DNA from: an uncultured Pseudacidovorax sp.
Lineage (GTDB): Bacteria > Pseudomonadota > Gammaproteobacteria > Burkholderiales > Burkholderiaceae_C
Direction of reading: 5' to 3'
NCBI RefSeq assembly: GCF_913773995.1
Contig: NZ_CAJYES010000190.1
Coordinates: 81,228-145,227, forward strand
DNA: 64,000 nt
A program made the position numbers and the translations under genes. Below, piece after piece: positions 42,290-50,427 of the stretch. The stretch's first letter is position 1. Every line of letters begins with the position of its first letter. Below the pieces are notes generated by a model that was given only the letters and a program-made list of their open reading frames with translations, was not told where the DNA came from and did not search any database.

Positions 42290-44470
42290 ATGCAATCACG
42301 ATCCAGCGAGGGGCGAACGACGCCTCTGGTCTTCAGGCCAGTCCGCCGGGACTTCGGCCTCTATTTCCGCCCCCTGCTCCCGCCTGTCCTTGTGGCGTGC
42401 GCAAGTCTTCTTGTAGCCTGCGGCGGCGGGGGTTCGCAGACGAGCTTCGTGCCTGCGGCGACGCCCGCACCGGTACCGGCACCGGCGCCGTCAACCAGTG
42501 CGCCCGCGCCGGCAACACCCGTGGCTACCGCCGGCGCCGCGAGTCTGGCGCTTGCAAGCGGCTCGGGTCTTGCCGATGGCCTGCTGCCCGTGGGCACCAC
42601 TTCGGTTTCCGTGACGGTCAGTGCCGCCACCCGCGCCGACCTTGGTGCCCTTGGGGCGACGCTCAATGGAAAGGACGTCACCGCTGCACTGAGCGCCTCG
42701 ATGGCCGCGTCGGCCGCCGCGTCTTCGCCTTTGACGGTAAAGGTCGACGGGCTCGTTCCCGGCGACAACGTGATCAAGCTATTCTCGAACCGCAACCTCC
42801 AGGGTGAGCGGGCGAGCGTGCGTGTCAGTGTTGCGATGAGGCCGACAGTCGCCTGCGCCGACATGCAGGGCAAGACAGTCAACTCGAGCGCCTTCGCATT
42901 GGCGACCGGCGGTGCTGTGATCAACGAGGCCGTGCTGGTTGCAGCGAGCACCGACACCAGCATCGCGTCGACGGCGCCTGAATACTGCCGCATTACAGGC
43001 GTGATCAACCCCTCCGGCAACTCCAAGGTCATCAACTTCAGAGTGGCGATCCCAACGGGTTGGAATCAGAAGTCATTTCAGATAGGGGGCGGCGGCACCA
43101 ACGGCTCGATCCCTGGCTTCATCGTCAATCCCGCAAGTCGCGGCGGCTCGCCCTTTGCTGCCATGCTGCCAGCCAATGTGCTTTCGCCGATCAATCACGG
43201 TTACGCCCTCTATGGTGGCGACTCCGGACACTCCACCGGCACGGACTGGATCGACAACCCCGAATTCCCCAAGTTATCGGAGTCCTTCGAGAACTTCACT
43301 TTCGCATCGCAGAAGAAGACTCGCGACGCCGCGATGGCTGTGATGGAGCTCATGTACGGCAAGAAGGCTGCCGTGAACTACTGGGCCGGTCAGTCGCAGG
43401 GCGGACGCGAGGCGCTGTCGGTCCTCACGCGGTATCCCGCGGATTACGACGGCATTTTCAGTGGCGACTTCCTAGCCTACTTCGCGAACCTCAACTTCAA
43501 TCCGCAGTTGCAAGGCGCACTCCAGGTGCCGGATGGCGCGTGGATCCCGTCGACGAAACAGGCGGCGCTGCGGGCGGAAGTGCTGAGACAGTGCGACGCG
43601 CTGGATGGCCTGCCTGACGGCGTAATCAACAACTACCTCGCCTGCAACGCGTTGTTCGATCCGACCAAGCGACCCACTGCACTGTCCGCCCTTCGCTGTG
43701 CCGGAGCTGAGGACGCCACCTGCCTGACCGATCGGCAACTGCAGACGATCCAGGGTCCCGCTTTCCTGAGTGACGTGACTTACACGTACCCGCTCAAGAA
43801 CAACGAGACCTCCTACCCCGGCTGGGGTGCCTGGGAGGGTGTGACATTGCTGACGGCCACGCAGCCGACGCTTGCAACAGGGACAACTTATGGCGGCGCG
43901 GGAGGCGGTGGTCTGGGCGGTGCTCTGGTGCGACAGTACTTCTGCGGTAACCAAACAGCCTGCAATGTGCTGCAGGTGTTCTCCGATCTCGTAGGAGTTA
44001 AGGATCGGGTGCAGGTTCTTTCGGAAGCGGTCGACATCAATGACGACTGGTCGGCCTACCGAGCGCGGGGCGGCAAGGTGATTCTTAACACCTCTGCAAC
44101 CGACAACATCGCTAACCCGCGTGCCCAGTTCAAACTATTCGACCGAGTTGTCTCTAAGCTTGGTCAGCCCGCAGTGTCGGAGTTTATCCGCTACTACGTG
44201 AGCCCGATGACTGGGCACGGCGGCAATGGCAACGGAGCCACCGTGCCGACGGGTGCCGACCTGATGACGCCGTTGGTGCTCTGGACCGAGCGTGGCGTGG
44301 CACCGCCCGAGGCCCCTCGGCAGGTGCGTTTAACGGCCAGTGGAACCGGCGCCGCTACGGTCTACACGGTGAGTTCCAGCCGGCCGCTGTGTCAGTACCC
44401 AAAGTACCCCAAATACGTCGGCTCCGGCGATCCTTTGGTGGCAGAGAGCTACACCTGCGTCAGCAACTGA
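42290..44470 (+). CDS. Tannase/feruloyl esterase family lipoprotein
   Basis: A 726-residue protein; the start at 42290 has CAGGAGA upstream. A signal peptide ends in the lipobox LLVAC (C44), followed by a Pro/Ala linker and an N-terminal Ig-like region (about 80-190). The tannase domain holds EYCRITGVI, GGGGTNGSIPG, DSGHSTG, GQSQGG (nucleophile S369), a late PMTGHGGNG (catalytic His) and the C-terminal PLCQYPKYPKYVGSGDP. It should release phenolic acids from esters at the cell surface. MarR gene upstream is divergent. Ends convergent with the broken LysR gene. Confidence 0.93.
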   Translation: MQSRSSEGRTTPLVFRPVRRDFGLYFRPLLPPVLVACASLLVACGGGGSQTSFVPAATPAPVPAPAPSTSAPAPATPVATAGAASLALASGSGLADGLLPVGTTSVSVTVSAATRADLGALGATLNGKDVTAALSASMAASAAASSPLTVKVDGLVPGDNVIKLFSNRNLQGERASVRVSVAMRPTVACADMQGKTVNSSAFALATGGAVINEAVLVAASTDTSIASTAPEYCRITGVINPSGNSKVINFRVAIPTGWNQKSFQIGGGGTNGSIPGFIVNPASRGGSPFAAMLPANVLSPINHGYALYGGDSGHSTGTDWIDNPEFPKLSESFENFTFASQKKTRDAAMAVMELMYGKKAAVNYWAGQSQGGREALSVLTRYPADYDGIFSGDFLAYFANLNFNPQLQGALQVPDGAWIPSTKQAALRAEVLRQCDALDGLPDGVINNYLACNALFDPTKRPTALSALRCAGAEDATCLTDRQLQTIQGPAFLSDVTYTYPLKNNETSYPGWGAWEGVTLLTATQPTLATGTTYGGAGGGGLGGALVRQYFCGNQTACNVLQVFSDLVGVKDRVQVLSEAVDINDDWSAYRARGGKVILNTSATDNIANPRAQFKLFDRVVSKLGQPAVSEFIRYYVSPMTGHGGNGNGATVPTGADLMTPLVLWTERGVAPPEAPRQVRLTASGTGAATVYTVSSSRPLCQYPKYPKYVGSGDPLVAESYTCVSN

Positions 44471-44563
44471 GACCTGCGATGGGCATGGGGCGCGGAGCTC
44501 TATACATGCGCTTAACGGTCAAAGTGCGCGTACCGCTCCACCGTCGTTCGCTGGTGTAAAGCC

Positions 44564-45413
44564 TTAAAGTCGATGCATGCGATGACGAAGAGCGTCAATG
44601 AGGGCCGTCACCCGCGCTGGCCGGTAAAGGCTGGGACGCATGGCCACGTGGATGCCGACCGGTTCGAGCCACCAACGTGGAAGAACGCGCGTCACGCGGC
44701 CGGCGTCAATATCTGCTTGACACATCCAGGGAGCTGCCGCACCGATGCCGGCGCCATTGAGTATGGCGCGGTAGCTCGACAACAGGCTATCGGTGCGTAG
44801 TGGCGTGTCGATGGACACCATACGAGAACGGCCCGATTTGTCCAGTAAGCGCAATGTGCCCATCACATGCGGCACCAAGCCCACGCAGGGCAGGCTGGGC
44901 AGCCGGGCGATCGTGACCGGTCCGATGCGAGCCAGCAGTGCCGGGCTGGCGACCAGAACGCGCTGCGTGGCGCCTAGCGTGCGGCGCACCAGGCCGGGGT
45001 CGCGCACCTCGCCCACGCACACCCAGCATTCGGCGCCAGCACTGGCGAGGTCTATTACCCGGTCGGTCAATGTCAGCTCAACCCTCAACTCCGGCCAGGC
45101 GGCGTGCAGGTCTGTCACCGCGTCGGTCAGGAAGCCCGTGCCGTAGCCCGACGGCCCGACCACCCGCAGCGTGCCTTCGGGGCGGCTGCGCGCGTCCGAG
45201 ACTCGTTCGGCCAGCCCAGCCCAGCGGTCGGCCAGGGCGCGTGCTTCCGCGACGAGGCGCAGGCCTTCGTCAGTGAGCGAAAAGCTGGCCGTTGTGCGTA
45301 GCGCAAGCTTGCAACCAAGCAGGCGTTCCAATTCAAGCAGGCGGCGGCTGGCGGTAGGCTGGGCGATGCTCATAAGTCGGGCAGCCCTGCTCAGCGAACA
45401 GGCCTCGGCGACG
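44564..45413 (-). pseudogene. LysR family regulator cut at its 5' end by an IS element
   Basis: The frame from 45373 gives 269 residues starting MSIAQPTASRRLLELERLLG, which is the middle of a LysR helix-turn-helix. Reading on upstream yields VAEACSLSRAARL in frame up to 45413, where the IS inverted repeat starts. So about the first 10-15 residues are missing and no natural start remains. The effector domain (GTLRVVGPSGYGTGFL, GLGI-like NGAGIGAAAPW) is complete. A truncated protein from the ATG at 45373 would lack proper DNA binding. Confidence 0.75.
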
Positions 45414-45452
45414 TGAACCGCCCTGGTTTCCGCGGAGGCTGTTTGGTTTAAG

Positions 45453-46402
45453 TCAGCTCACCACCGCGATGGTCTGACTGGCGAGTTGCCGGTAGTAGTT
45501 TGCCTCGGCCTCGGCTGGCGGGATGTAACCGATGGGTTCGAGCAGGCGTTGGTGGTTGAACCAGGACACCCATTCCAGCGTGGCGAACTCGACAGCCTCC
45601 CTGGTTTTCCAGGGTGCCCGGCGGTGAATCAGCTCGGCCTTGTATAGGCCGTTGATGGTCTCGGCAAGCGCGTTGTCATAGCTGTCCCCCTTGCTGCCGA
45701 CTGACGGTTCGATACCGGCCTCGGCCAGCCGCTCGGTGTAGCGGATGCTGACGTATTGCGCGCCCCTGTCGGAGTGGCAGACTAGGCTGCCATCGTGCTC
45801 GGGTTGCCGGGCGTACAGGGCCTGCTCCAGCGCATCGAGCACGAGCTCCGTTCGGATCGAACTGCTCACGCGCCAGCCCACGATGCGCCGGGCGAACGCA
45901 TCGATGACGAAGGCCACGTACAACCAGTCCTGCCAAGTGGGGACGTAGGTGAAGTCGCTGACCCACAGCTGGTTCGGCCGCTCGGCACGGAACTGCCGAT
46001 TGACCCGGTCCAGCGGGCACGGGGCCTTGGCATCGCCGATGGTGGTGCGCACGACCTTGCCGCGCATCACGCCGCGCAGCCCCATGCTTCGCATCAGCCG
46101 CTCGACCGTGCAGCGGGCCACGACAACGCCTTCGCGCGCCAGTTGCCGCCACATTTTGTCAGCACCGTAGACCTGCATGTTGGCCTGCCAGACGCGCTGA
46201 ATCTGCGGCATCAGCAGCTCGTCGCGTTTGGCACGGGCGCAGCGTCTGCTGGGTTCGCGCAGCAGCGCGACATGGCGTCGGTAGGCCGACGGGGCAACCT
46301 GCAACACCTTGCAGAGCGGCTCGACCCCGAAGGCTTTGCGGTGCTGGTCGATGAAGGCTCTGACGACTTCAAGCGGCGGTCGAGCTCCGCCTGGGCGAAA
46401 AA
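45453..46402 (-). CDS. IS3-family transposase OrfB (DDE integrase domain)
   Basis: Read in the -1 frame relative to OrfA from the slip site near 46398. It has the HTH_21 segment, the rve catalytic core with [22 protein letters not shown] (first Asp), CHSDRGAQY (second Asp) and [21 protein letters not shown] (Glu), so the DDE triad is intact. It ends with the usual [20 protein letters not shown]. Probably made as an OrfAB fusion by frameshifting. The element looks potentially active. Confidence 0.9.
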
Positions 46403-46684
46403 CGCGCTGGCCAGCTTCAGTATCTCGTTGGCCCGGCGCAGCTCCTTGACCTCGCGCTCGAGCTCCTTCATCCGCTGCGTCTCGCTGCTCGTCACGCCTT
46501 CGCGCACACCAGCATCGACCTCGGCGCGCTTGACCCGTTCGTTCAAGGTCTGCGGCACGCAGCCAATCTTGGGTGCGATGGACTCGATGGTCGCCCACAG
46601 CGACGGGTACTCACCACGCTGCTCCTGCACCATCCTCACCGCGCGCTCGCGCACCTCGGGCGAGAACTTGTTCGACTCGCTCAT
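46211..46684 (-). CDS. IS3-family transposase OrfA
   Basis: ATG at 46684 ([20 protein letters not shown]). The N-terminal part has the family's helix-turn-helix ([22 protein letters not shown]), then a leucine-zipper-like coil [30 protein letters not shown] run of five T on the coding strand (46398-46402) is a plausible -1 slippage site joining it to OrfB. Beyond about residue 100 the frame is unlikely to be meaningful although it stays open to 46211. Confidence 0.85.
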   Translation of the reverse strand: MSESNKFSPEVRERAVRMVQEQRGEYPSLWATIESIAPKIGCVPQTLNERVKRAEVDAGVREGVTSSETQRMKELEREVKELRRANEILKLASAFFAQAELDRRLKSSEPSSTSTAKPSGSSRSARCCRLPRRPTDAMSRCCANPADAAPVPNATSC

Positions 46685-46734
46685 GGCTCAATCCTCTCAG
46701 AGTGTTGAGCCTCCGCGAAAGCCGGGGCGGTTCA

Positions 46735-47012
46735 GTCCGAGGTTCTGATCCTCTGGTTCGGCACTGATATACGGTGCGGCGATCTTTCGGATGTTGCGGC
46801 TGGATGCTTCATGCTGTCGCGCCACGCAGTGGATATCGGCGCGCCATGCCACTTTCTATGCCGCCCTGGAGACGTGCCTACCCTAGCGCTCTTCGGTCGT
46901 ATTCCGTCCTCGCCCCTCCATGTACTCCGGACCGAACGTATCAGGGCGCTCTCGATGGTGGAAGATGCACGCAAGGGCGCCCTGATGCCGCTTGGCAGCA
47001 CCTATCCATTCA
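46735..47012. other. Non-coding flank between IS and tannase remnant
   Basis: No gene was recognised in these 278 bases. Short frames lack family features. Together with the truncated genes on both sides, this stretch looks like scrambled DNA left by rearrangement next to the insertion sequence. Confidence 0.4.
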
Positions 47013-47350
47013 CTAGCGGCAGGTGTAGTCCTCTGCAGCATTCTCGTCGCCGGTGCCGATGTAGACCTCGGTCCGAGGATACGGACACAGCGGCGCTGAA
47101 CGCTTGATTGCTGCGCTGGCACCAGCGCTTACTAAAATCTTCTCCGGAGCTACGCCTTCCTTTTGCCACTTCATCAGCGCGGCGAACAACTCGTCTTTGC
47201 CCTGCGCGTTGTTGGGCATGGGAATGGGTGAGCTTCCTGTGCCTGCGCCGATCAGGGTGCCTGCATGGCCGACTCCCGGTATGGTGAAGAGGCGGTGAAG
47301 CCCTTGGATAGCCAGATACCAGCTCGCGATCACGCTTGCCTGCTGGACGC
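47013..47350 (-). pseudogene. C-terminal remnant of a second tannase/feruloyl esterase gene
   Basis: About 95 residues at the end of a minus-strand frame match the tannase-family C terminus: LHRLFTIPGVGHAGTLIGAG (catalytic His), LMKWQKEGVAPEKILVSAG, and SAPLCPYPRTEVYIGTGDE ending YTCR. The rest of the roughly 500-residue enzyme is absent; before about 47350 the reading has no family similarity. It differs from the intact gene at 42290-44470 at many positions, so it is not a recent copy. No function is expected. Confidence 0.75.
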
Positions 47351-47419
47351 GTCGGTGACCGCGGTTAGCAAGCAGCAGGCTTCGGGTACGGCAGATCGCG
47401 TTAGTCATAATGGGATGAC

Positions 47420-48193
47420 ATGAGTCCTCTCGTCCCCCCACCCCGCACGTTGATCGACGGAGCGCAGCCCGTGCCGTTGTACTACCAAGTCGCACGGGAC
47501 CTGGAAAGGCGCATCACGTCGAGGCAACTCAAGCCCGGGGACCCTTTGCCTACCGAGTTGCAACTCTGCGAGAGCTATGGCGTCAGCCGCATCACCGTGC
47601 GAAAGGCCATGGAAGACCTTGTAGCCAAGCGGCTGGTGATGCGTCAGCGCGGACTGGGTACCTTCGTGGCAGAAGCCAGTTATGCGAACCGTCTCGTCAG
47701 CCACGTGGGCTCACTGCATGACGCTGTTGCGTACTCCGACGCGCTCACTTTCCGGCAGCTGTCTCGCGAAACCCTGCCGGCGTCCGGCTTCGTTGCGGAA
47801 GCTTTGCAACTGCCAGCTGACTCGCAGGTGCAGAAGATCGTTCGGGTGGGGTGTGTGGATGCCGATGCCGTTTCCCTGACCGACATCTACGTTCCGTCCG
47901 ATCTGGCAGCCAGGCTGACCAAGATCCCCACCCGAGGGAACGTCTCGATCAGCAGGCAACTGGAGGAACAACTGGGCGAGCCGCTGGTGAGGGTGGAGCA
48001 GACCGTGGTGCCCGTGGCGGTCACCGAGCTCATCGCCGAGCACATGGGCCTGAAGCTCAGAAGCCCGATTCTCCAGATCCGCCGTCTCTACACCGCGGCG
48101 TCGGGGCGCCACGTCGAACTGGCAGTGGTGCACTACCACCCGCAGCGCTACACCTTCAAAATCGAACTGGCGCGCTCCGCGGGCAGGATCTGA
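47420..48193 (+). CDS. GntR family regulator with UTRA (HutC-type) effector domain
   Basis: A 257-residue protein. GntR wing helix: PLYYQVARDLERRI, LPTELQLCESYGVSRITVRKAMEDLVAKRLVMRQRGLGTFV (in parts). The C-terminal UTRA domain has LTDIYVPSDLA, the LRRLYTA-like LQIRRLYTAASGR and HVELAVVHYHPQRYTFKIEL. It is convergent with the Bug receptor gene and close to the CoA operons, so it is a good candidate for controlling them. GTCAT and ATGAC half-sites (47404-47408, 47415-47419) lie directly before its start codon and resemble the palindrome at 53785-53798. Confidence 0.9.
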   Translation: MSPLVPPPRTLIDGAQPVPLYYQVARDLERRITSRQLKPGDPLPTELQLCESYGVSRITVRKAMEDLVAKRLVMRQRGLGTFVAEASYANRLVSHVGSLHDAVAYSDALTFRQLSRETLPASGFVAEALQLPADSQVQKIVRVGCVDADAVSLTDIYVPSDLAARLTKIPTRGNVSISRQLEEQLGEPLVRVEQTVVPVAVTELIAEHMGLKLRSPILQIRRLYTAASGRHVELAVVHYHPQRYTFKIELARSAGRI

Positions 48194-48329
48194 TCGCGCC
48201 GTCGCGCGAACTGCCGTGTGCAGTGCAGCGGACTCAGGGAGACCATAGTCCATCAGAAAAGTGCCAGCATGCGGCCAAATCGGTGGCCTTCCCGCCCCGG
48301 CCCGCCAGCCGTGGCGTGAAGACGCCAGG

Positions 48330-49322
48330 CTATTCCGGCTTGATGCCACGCTCGGCAATGACCTTGCCCCAGGCGGCGGACTCTGCCGCCATGAAGCGGC
48401 CGAAATCTGCGGCTGGCTTGTATGCCGGTACGACGCCGGCCTGGCGCAACTTGTCCCGGACCTCAGGCGTCTCCAGGATCGCCCGGATCTCCGACGACAC
48501 CCTGTCAACGATCGCAGGCGGGGTGCGGGCGGGCGCGACGAGGCCGCCCCAGGGCACGGCGACGACGCCGCTCACGCCCTGTTCCGCCATGGTCGGCACC
48601 TGGGGCAGATCGGCCTGCCGACCCTCGGAGCTCACGGCGATGGCGCGCAGCTTGCCCGAGCGGATGTGGGGCAAGGCCGTCTGCGAGTCGGCATACATCA
48701 CCCCGATCTGTCCACCGAGCAGATCGGTCATGGCCGGTGCGGCGCCCTTGTACGACACATGCTGCCAGCGGATGCCCGTCGCACCCGCGATGCGCTCCAT
48801 CGTCAGGTGGCCCAGACTGCCCACGCCGCTACTCGCGTAGTTGATGCCGGTGCTGTTCGCTTTAGCCTTGGCGATCAACTGGGGCAGGGTATGGACATCG
48901 GCAAACTCCGCCACCGCTGGATTGACGACCAGGACGTTGTACTGGTCGTAGATCTCGGCGACTGGTTCCACGTCCTTCTGGTAGTCGAACTTCTTGCCGT
49001 AGAAGTGAAAGAAGTTGACCGTGGGCACCACCAGCATCATCAGGGTGTGCCCGTCGGGAGCCGCTGCCTGAAGCGCAGATACCGCGATGGTGCCGACCGC
49101 ACCTGCGCGGTTCTCGATCACCACGGGCTGGCCGAGGCGTCGCGCCAGCTCGTTGCCGATCACGCGGGCCACCACATCCGTGGTACCGCCCGCGGGAAAG
49201 CCCACGAGCAGGGTGATGGGCCGGGCCGGCCAGTTTTGAGCAGCTGCGGCCGCGGAGAGCAGGCCACAGAGGCCCGCCAGCAGCGCAGCTGCCACGGTGC
49301 GACGCGAGGGATTGTTCGCCAT
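48330..49322 (-). CDS. Bug family substrate-binding protein (second in operon)
   Basis: A 330-residue receptor with a signal peptide (VAAALLAGLCGLLSAAAAAQ). Motifs: WPARPITLLVGFPAGGTTDVVAR, NRAGAVGTIAVSALQAAAPDGHTL and SYKGAAPAMTDLLGGQIGVMYAD. It lies 18 bases after the next-upstream Bug gene and ends the minus-strand thiolase-FadB-Bug-Bug unit. It probably binds a carboxylate that feeds the CoA pathway. Two receptors in one unit suggest two related ligands or a duplication. Confidence 0.92.
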   Translation of the reverse strand: MANNPSRRTVAAALLAGLCGLLSAAAAAQNWPARPITLLVGFPAGGTTDVVARVIGNELARRLGQPVVIENRAGAVGTIAVSALQAAAPDGHTLMMLVVPTVNFFHFYGKKFDYQKDVEPVAEIYDQYNVLVVNPAVAEFADVHTLPQLIAKAKANSTGINYASSGVGSLGHLTMERIAGATGIRWQHVSYKGAAPAMTDLLGGQIGVMYADSQTALPHIRSGKLRAIAVSSEGRQADLPQVPTMAEQGVSGVVAVPWGGLVAPARTPPAIVDRVSSEIRAILETPEVRDKLRQAGVVPAYKPAADFGRFMAAESAAWGKVIAERGIKPE

Positions 49323-49340
49323 CGAATGTCTCCTGGTTGA

Positions 49341-50357
49341 TCAGTTGTCGCGCGTGACCTTGGTCTGGCGAACCACGTCGCCCCAGCGCTTCGTCTGCTC
49401 CACGATGAAGTCGCGAGTCTGGGAGGCGGTCATGATCTGGGGCGCCATGCCCATTTCGGCATAGCGATTCTGGACGGCAGTCTTTTTCAGCGCATCGTTC
49501 AACGCCGAGTTGAGTTTGTCGCGCACCGCGGGTGGCGTACCCGCCGGAGCGACCAGCAGGGTGAAGACGTTGGCGTCGTAGCCGGGGACGCCGCTCTCCG
49601 CCGCCGTCGGTAGGTCTGGCGTGAGCCTGGACCGCCGCGCGCCCGCGGCCGCGATCTCCTTGATGCGGCCGGCCTTGACCTGGGCGATGGCCACGGTGGG
49701 CGAGAGCAGCGCGACCTCCACCTGGCCGCCCATCAGGTCCTGCAGCTGCTGCGCGTCGCCCTTGTAGGGAATGTGGGCCATGTCCACCTTGGCCAGCAGC
49801 TTCAGGTACTCGAAGGAGACGTGGATGGGACCGCCCAGGCCGGTACTGCCATAGGTCAGCGGCTTGCCCTGCGCTGCGCGCTCCTTTGCAAGGCGCAGCA
49901 GTTCCTGCATGTTGTTCGCCGGTACGTCCCTGGCCACCACGAACATCAGCTCGGTCTGGCCGGTGGAGCCGATAAAGCTCAGGTCCGTGAGCGGCTTGTA
50001 GGGCAGCTTGGGGTCGAGCAAAGACAGCAGGATGGTCGGGCCCACGCCGCTGATGCCCAGCGTGTAGCCGTCAGGAGGCGCCTTGGCCACCATGTCGATG
50101 CCCAGTGCGCCGGCTGCGCCCGGCTTGTTGTCGACGATCACGGGCTGGCCCAGGCTGGCCTGCATCTCCTGAGCGAGCAGGCGGGTGGCCGCATCCGTAG
50201 GCCCACCTGGCGGGAACGGCACCACGATCTTGATCGGGTGGGTCGGATAGTCCGATTGCGCACGCGTCGGTGCGGTGACCGACAGCGCAAGCGTGCTGAA
50301 GGCGGCCGCGATCATCAGCCGCCGCCTGCTTGCGGACCGAAACTCGTTCGTTGGCAT
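49341..50357 (-). CDS. Bug family substrate-binding protein (first in operon)
   Basis: A 338-residue receptor; start at 50357 (MPTNEFRSASRRRLMIAAAF), with a signal peptide through LALSVTAPTRAQ and a Tat-like SRRRLMIA. Motifs: YPTHPIKIVVPFPPGGPTDAATR, NKPGAAGALGIDMVAKAPPDGYTL and YKGDAQQLQDLMGGQVEVALLS. GGAGAC precedes ATG. It lies 70 bases after the FadB-like gene. It is clearly different from its neighbour at 48330-49322. Confidence 0.92.
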   Translation of the reverse strand: MPTNEFRSASRRRLMIAAAFSTLALSVTAPTRAQSDYPTHPIKIVVPFPPGGPTDAATRLLAQEMQASLGQPVIVDNKPGAAGALGIDMVAKAPPDGYTLGISGVGPTILLSLLDPKLPYKPLTDLSFIGSTGQTELMFVVARDVPANNMQELLRLAKERAAQGKPLTYGSTGLGGPIHVSFEYLKLLAKVDMAHIPYKGDAQQLQDLMGGQVEVALLSPTVAIAQVKAGRIKEIAAAGARRSRLTPDLPTAAESGVPGYDANVFTLLVAPAGTPPAVRDKLNSALNDALKKTAVQNRYAEMGMAPQIMTASQTRDFIVEQTKRWGDVVRQTKVTRDN

Positions 50358-50427
50358 GTCCTGTCTCCTTTGTTGTCGATGATTCGTCACAGGCGGCCAG
50401 CCCATGGCCGCAGGGAAAGGGCCCCTT

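Larger units (their letters stand above)
45414..46734. mobile_element. IS3-family insertion sequence, 1321 bp
   Basis: Terminal inverted repeats are TGAACCGCCCTGGTTTCCGC... at 45414 and the reverse complement of ...GCCGGGGCGGTTCA ending at 46734; about 24 of 27 positions match (TGAACCGCC-CGG-TT-CGCGGAGGCT type). It encodes OrfA and OrfB on the minus strand. The flanks ACG and GTC are not a duplication, so no target-site repeat is visible, and the right flank does not continue the cut LysR gene. A deletion or recombination next to the element is likely. Confidence 0.85.

Noticed and set aside
46735..47001. Search for the missing N terminus of the LysR gene beyond the IS
   Set aside because: None of the reading frames on the right flank resembles a LysR N terminus, so the part has been lost rather than separated.
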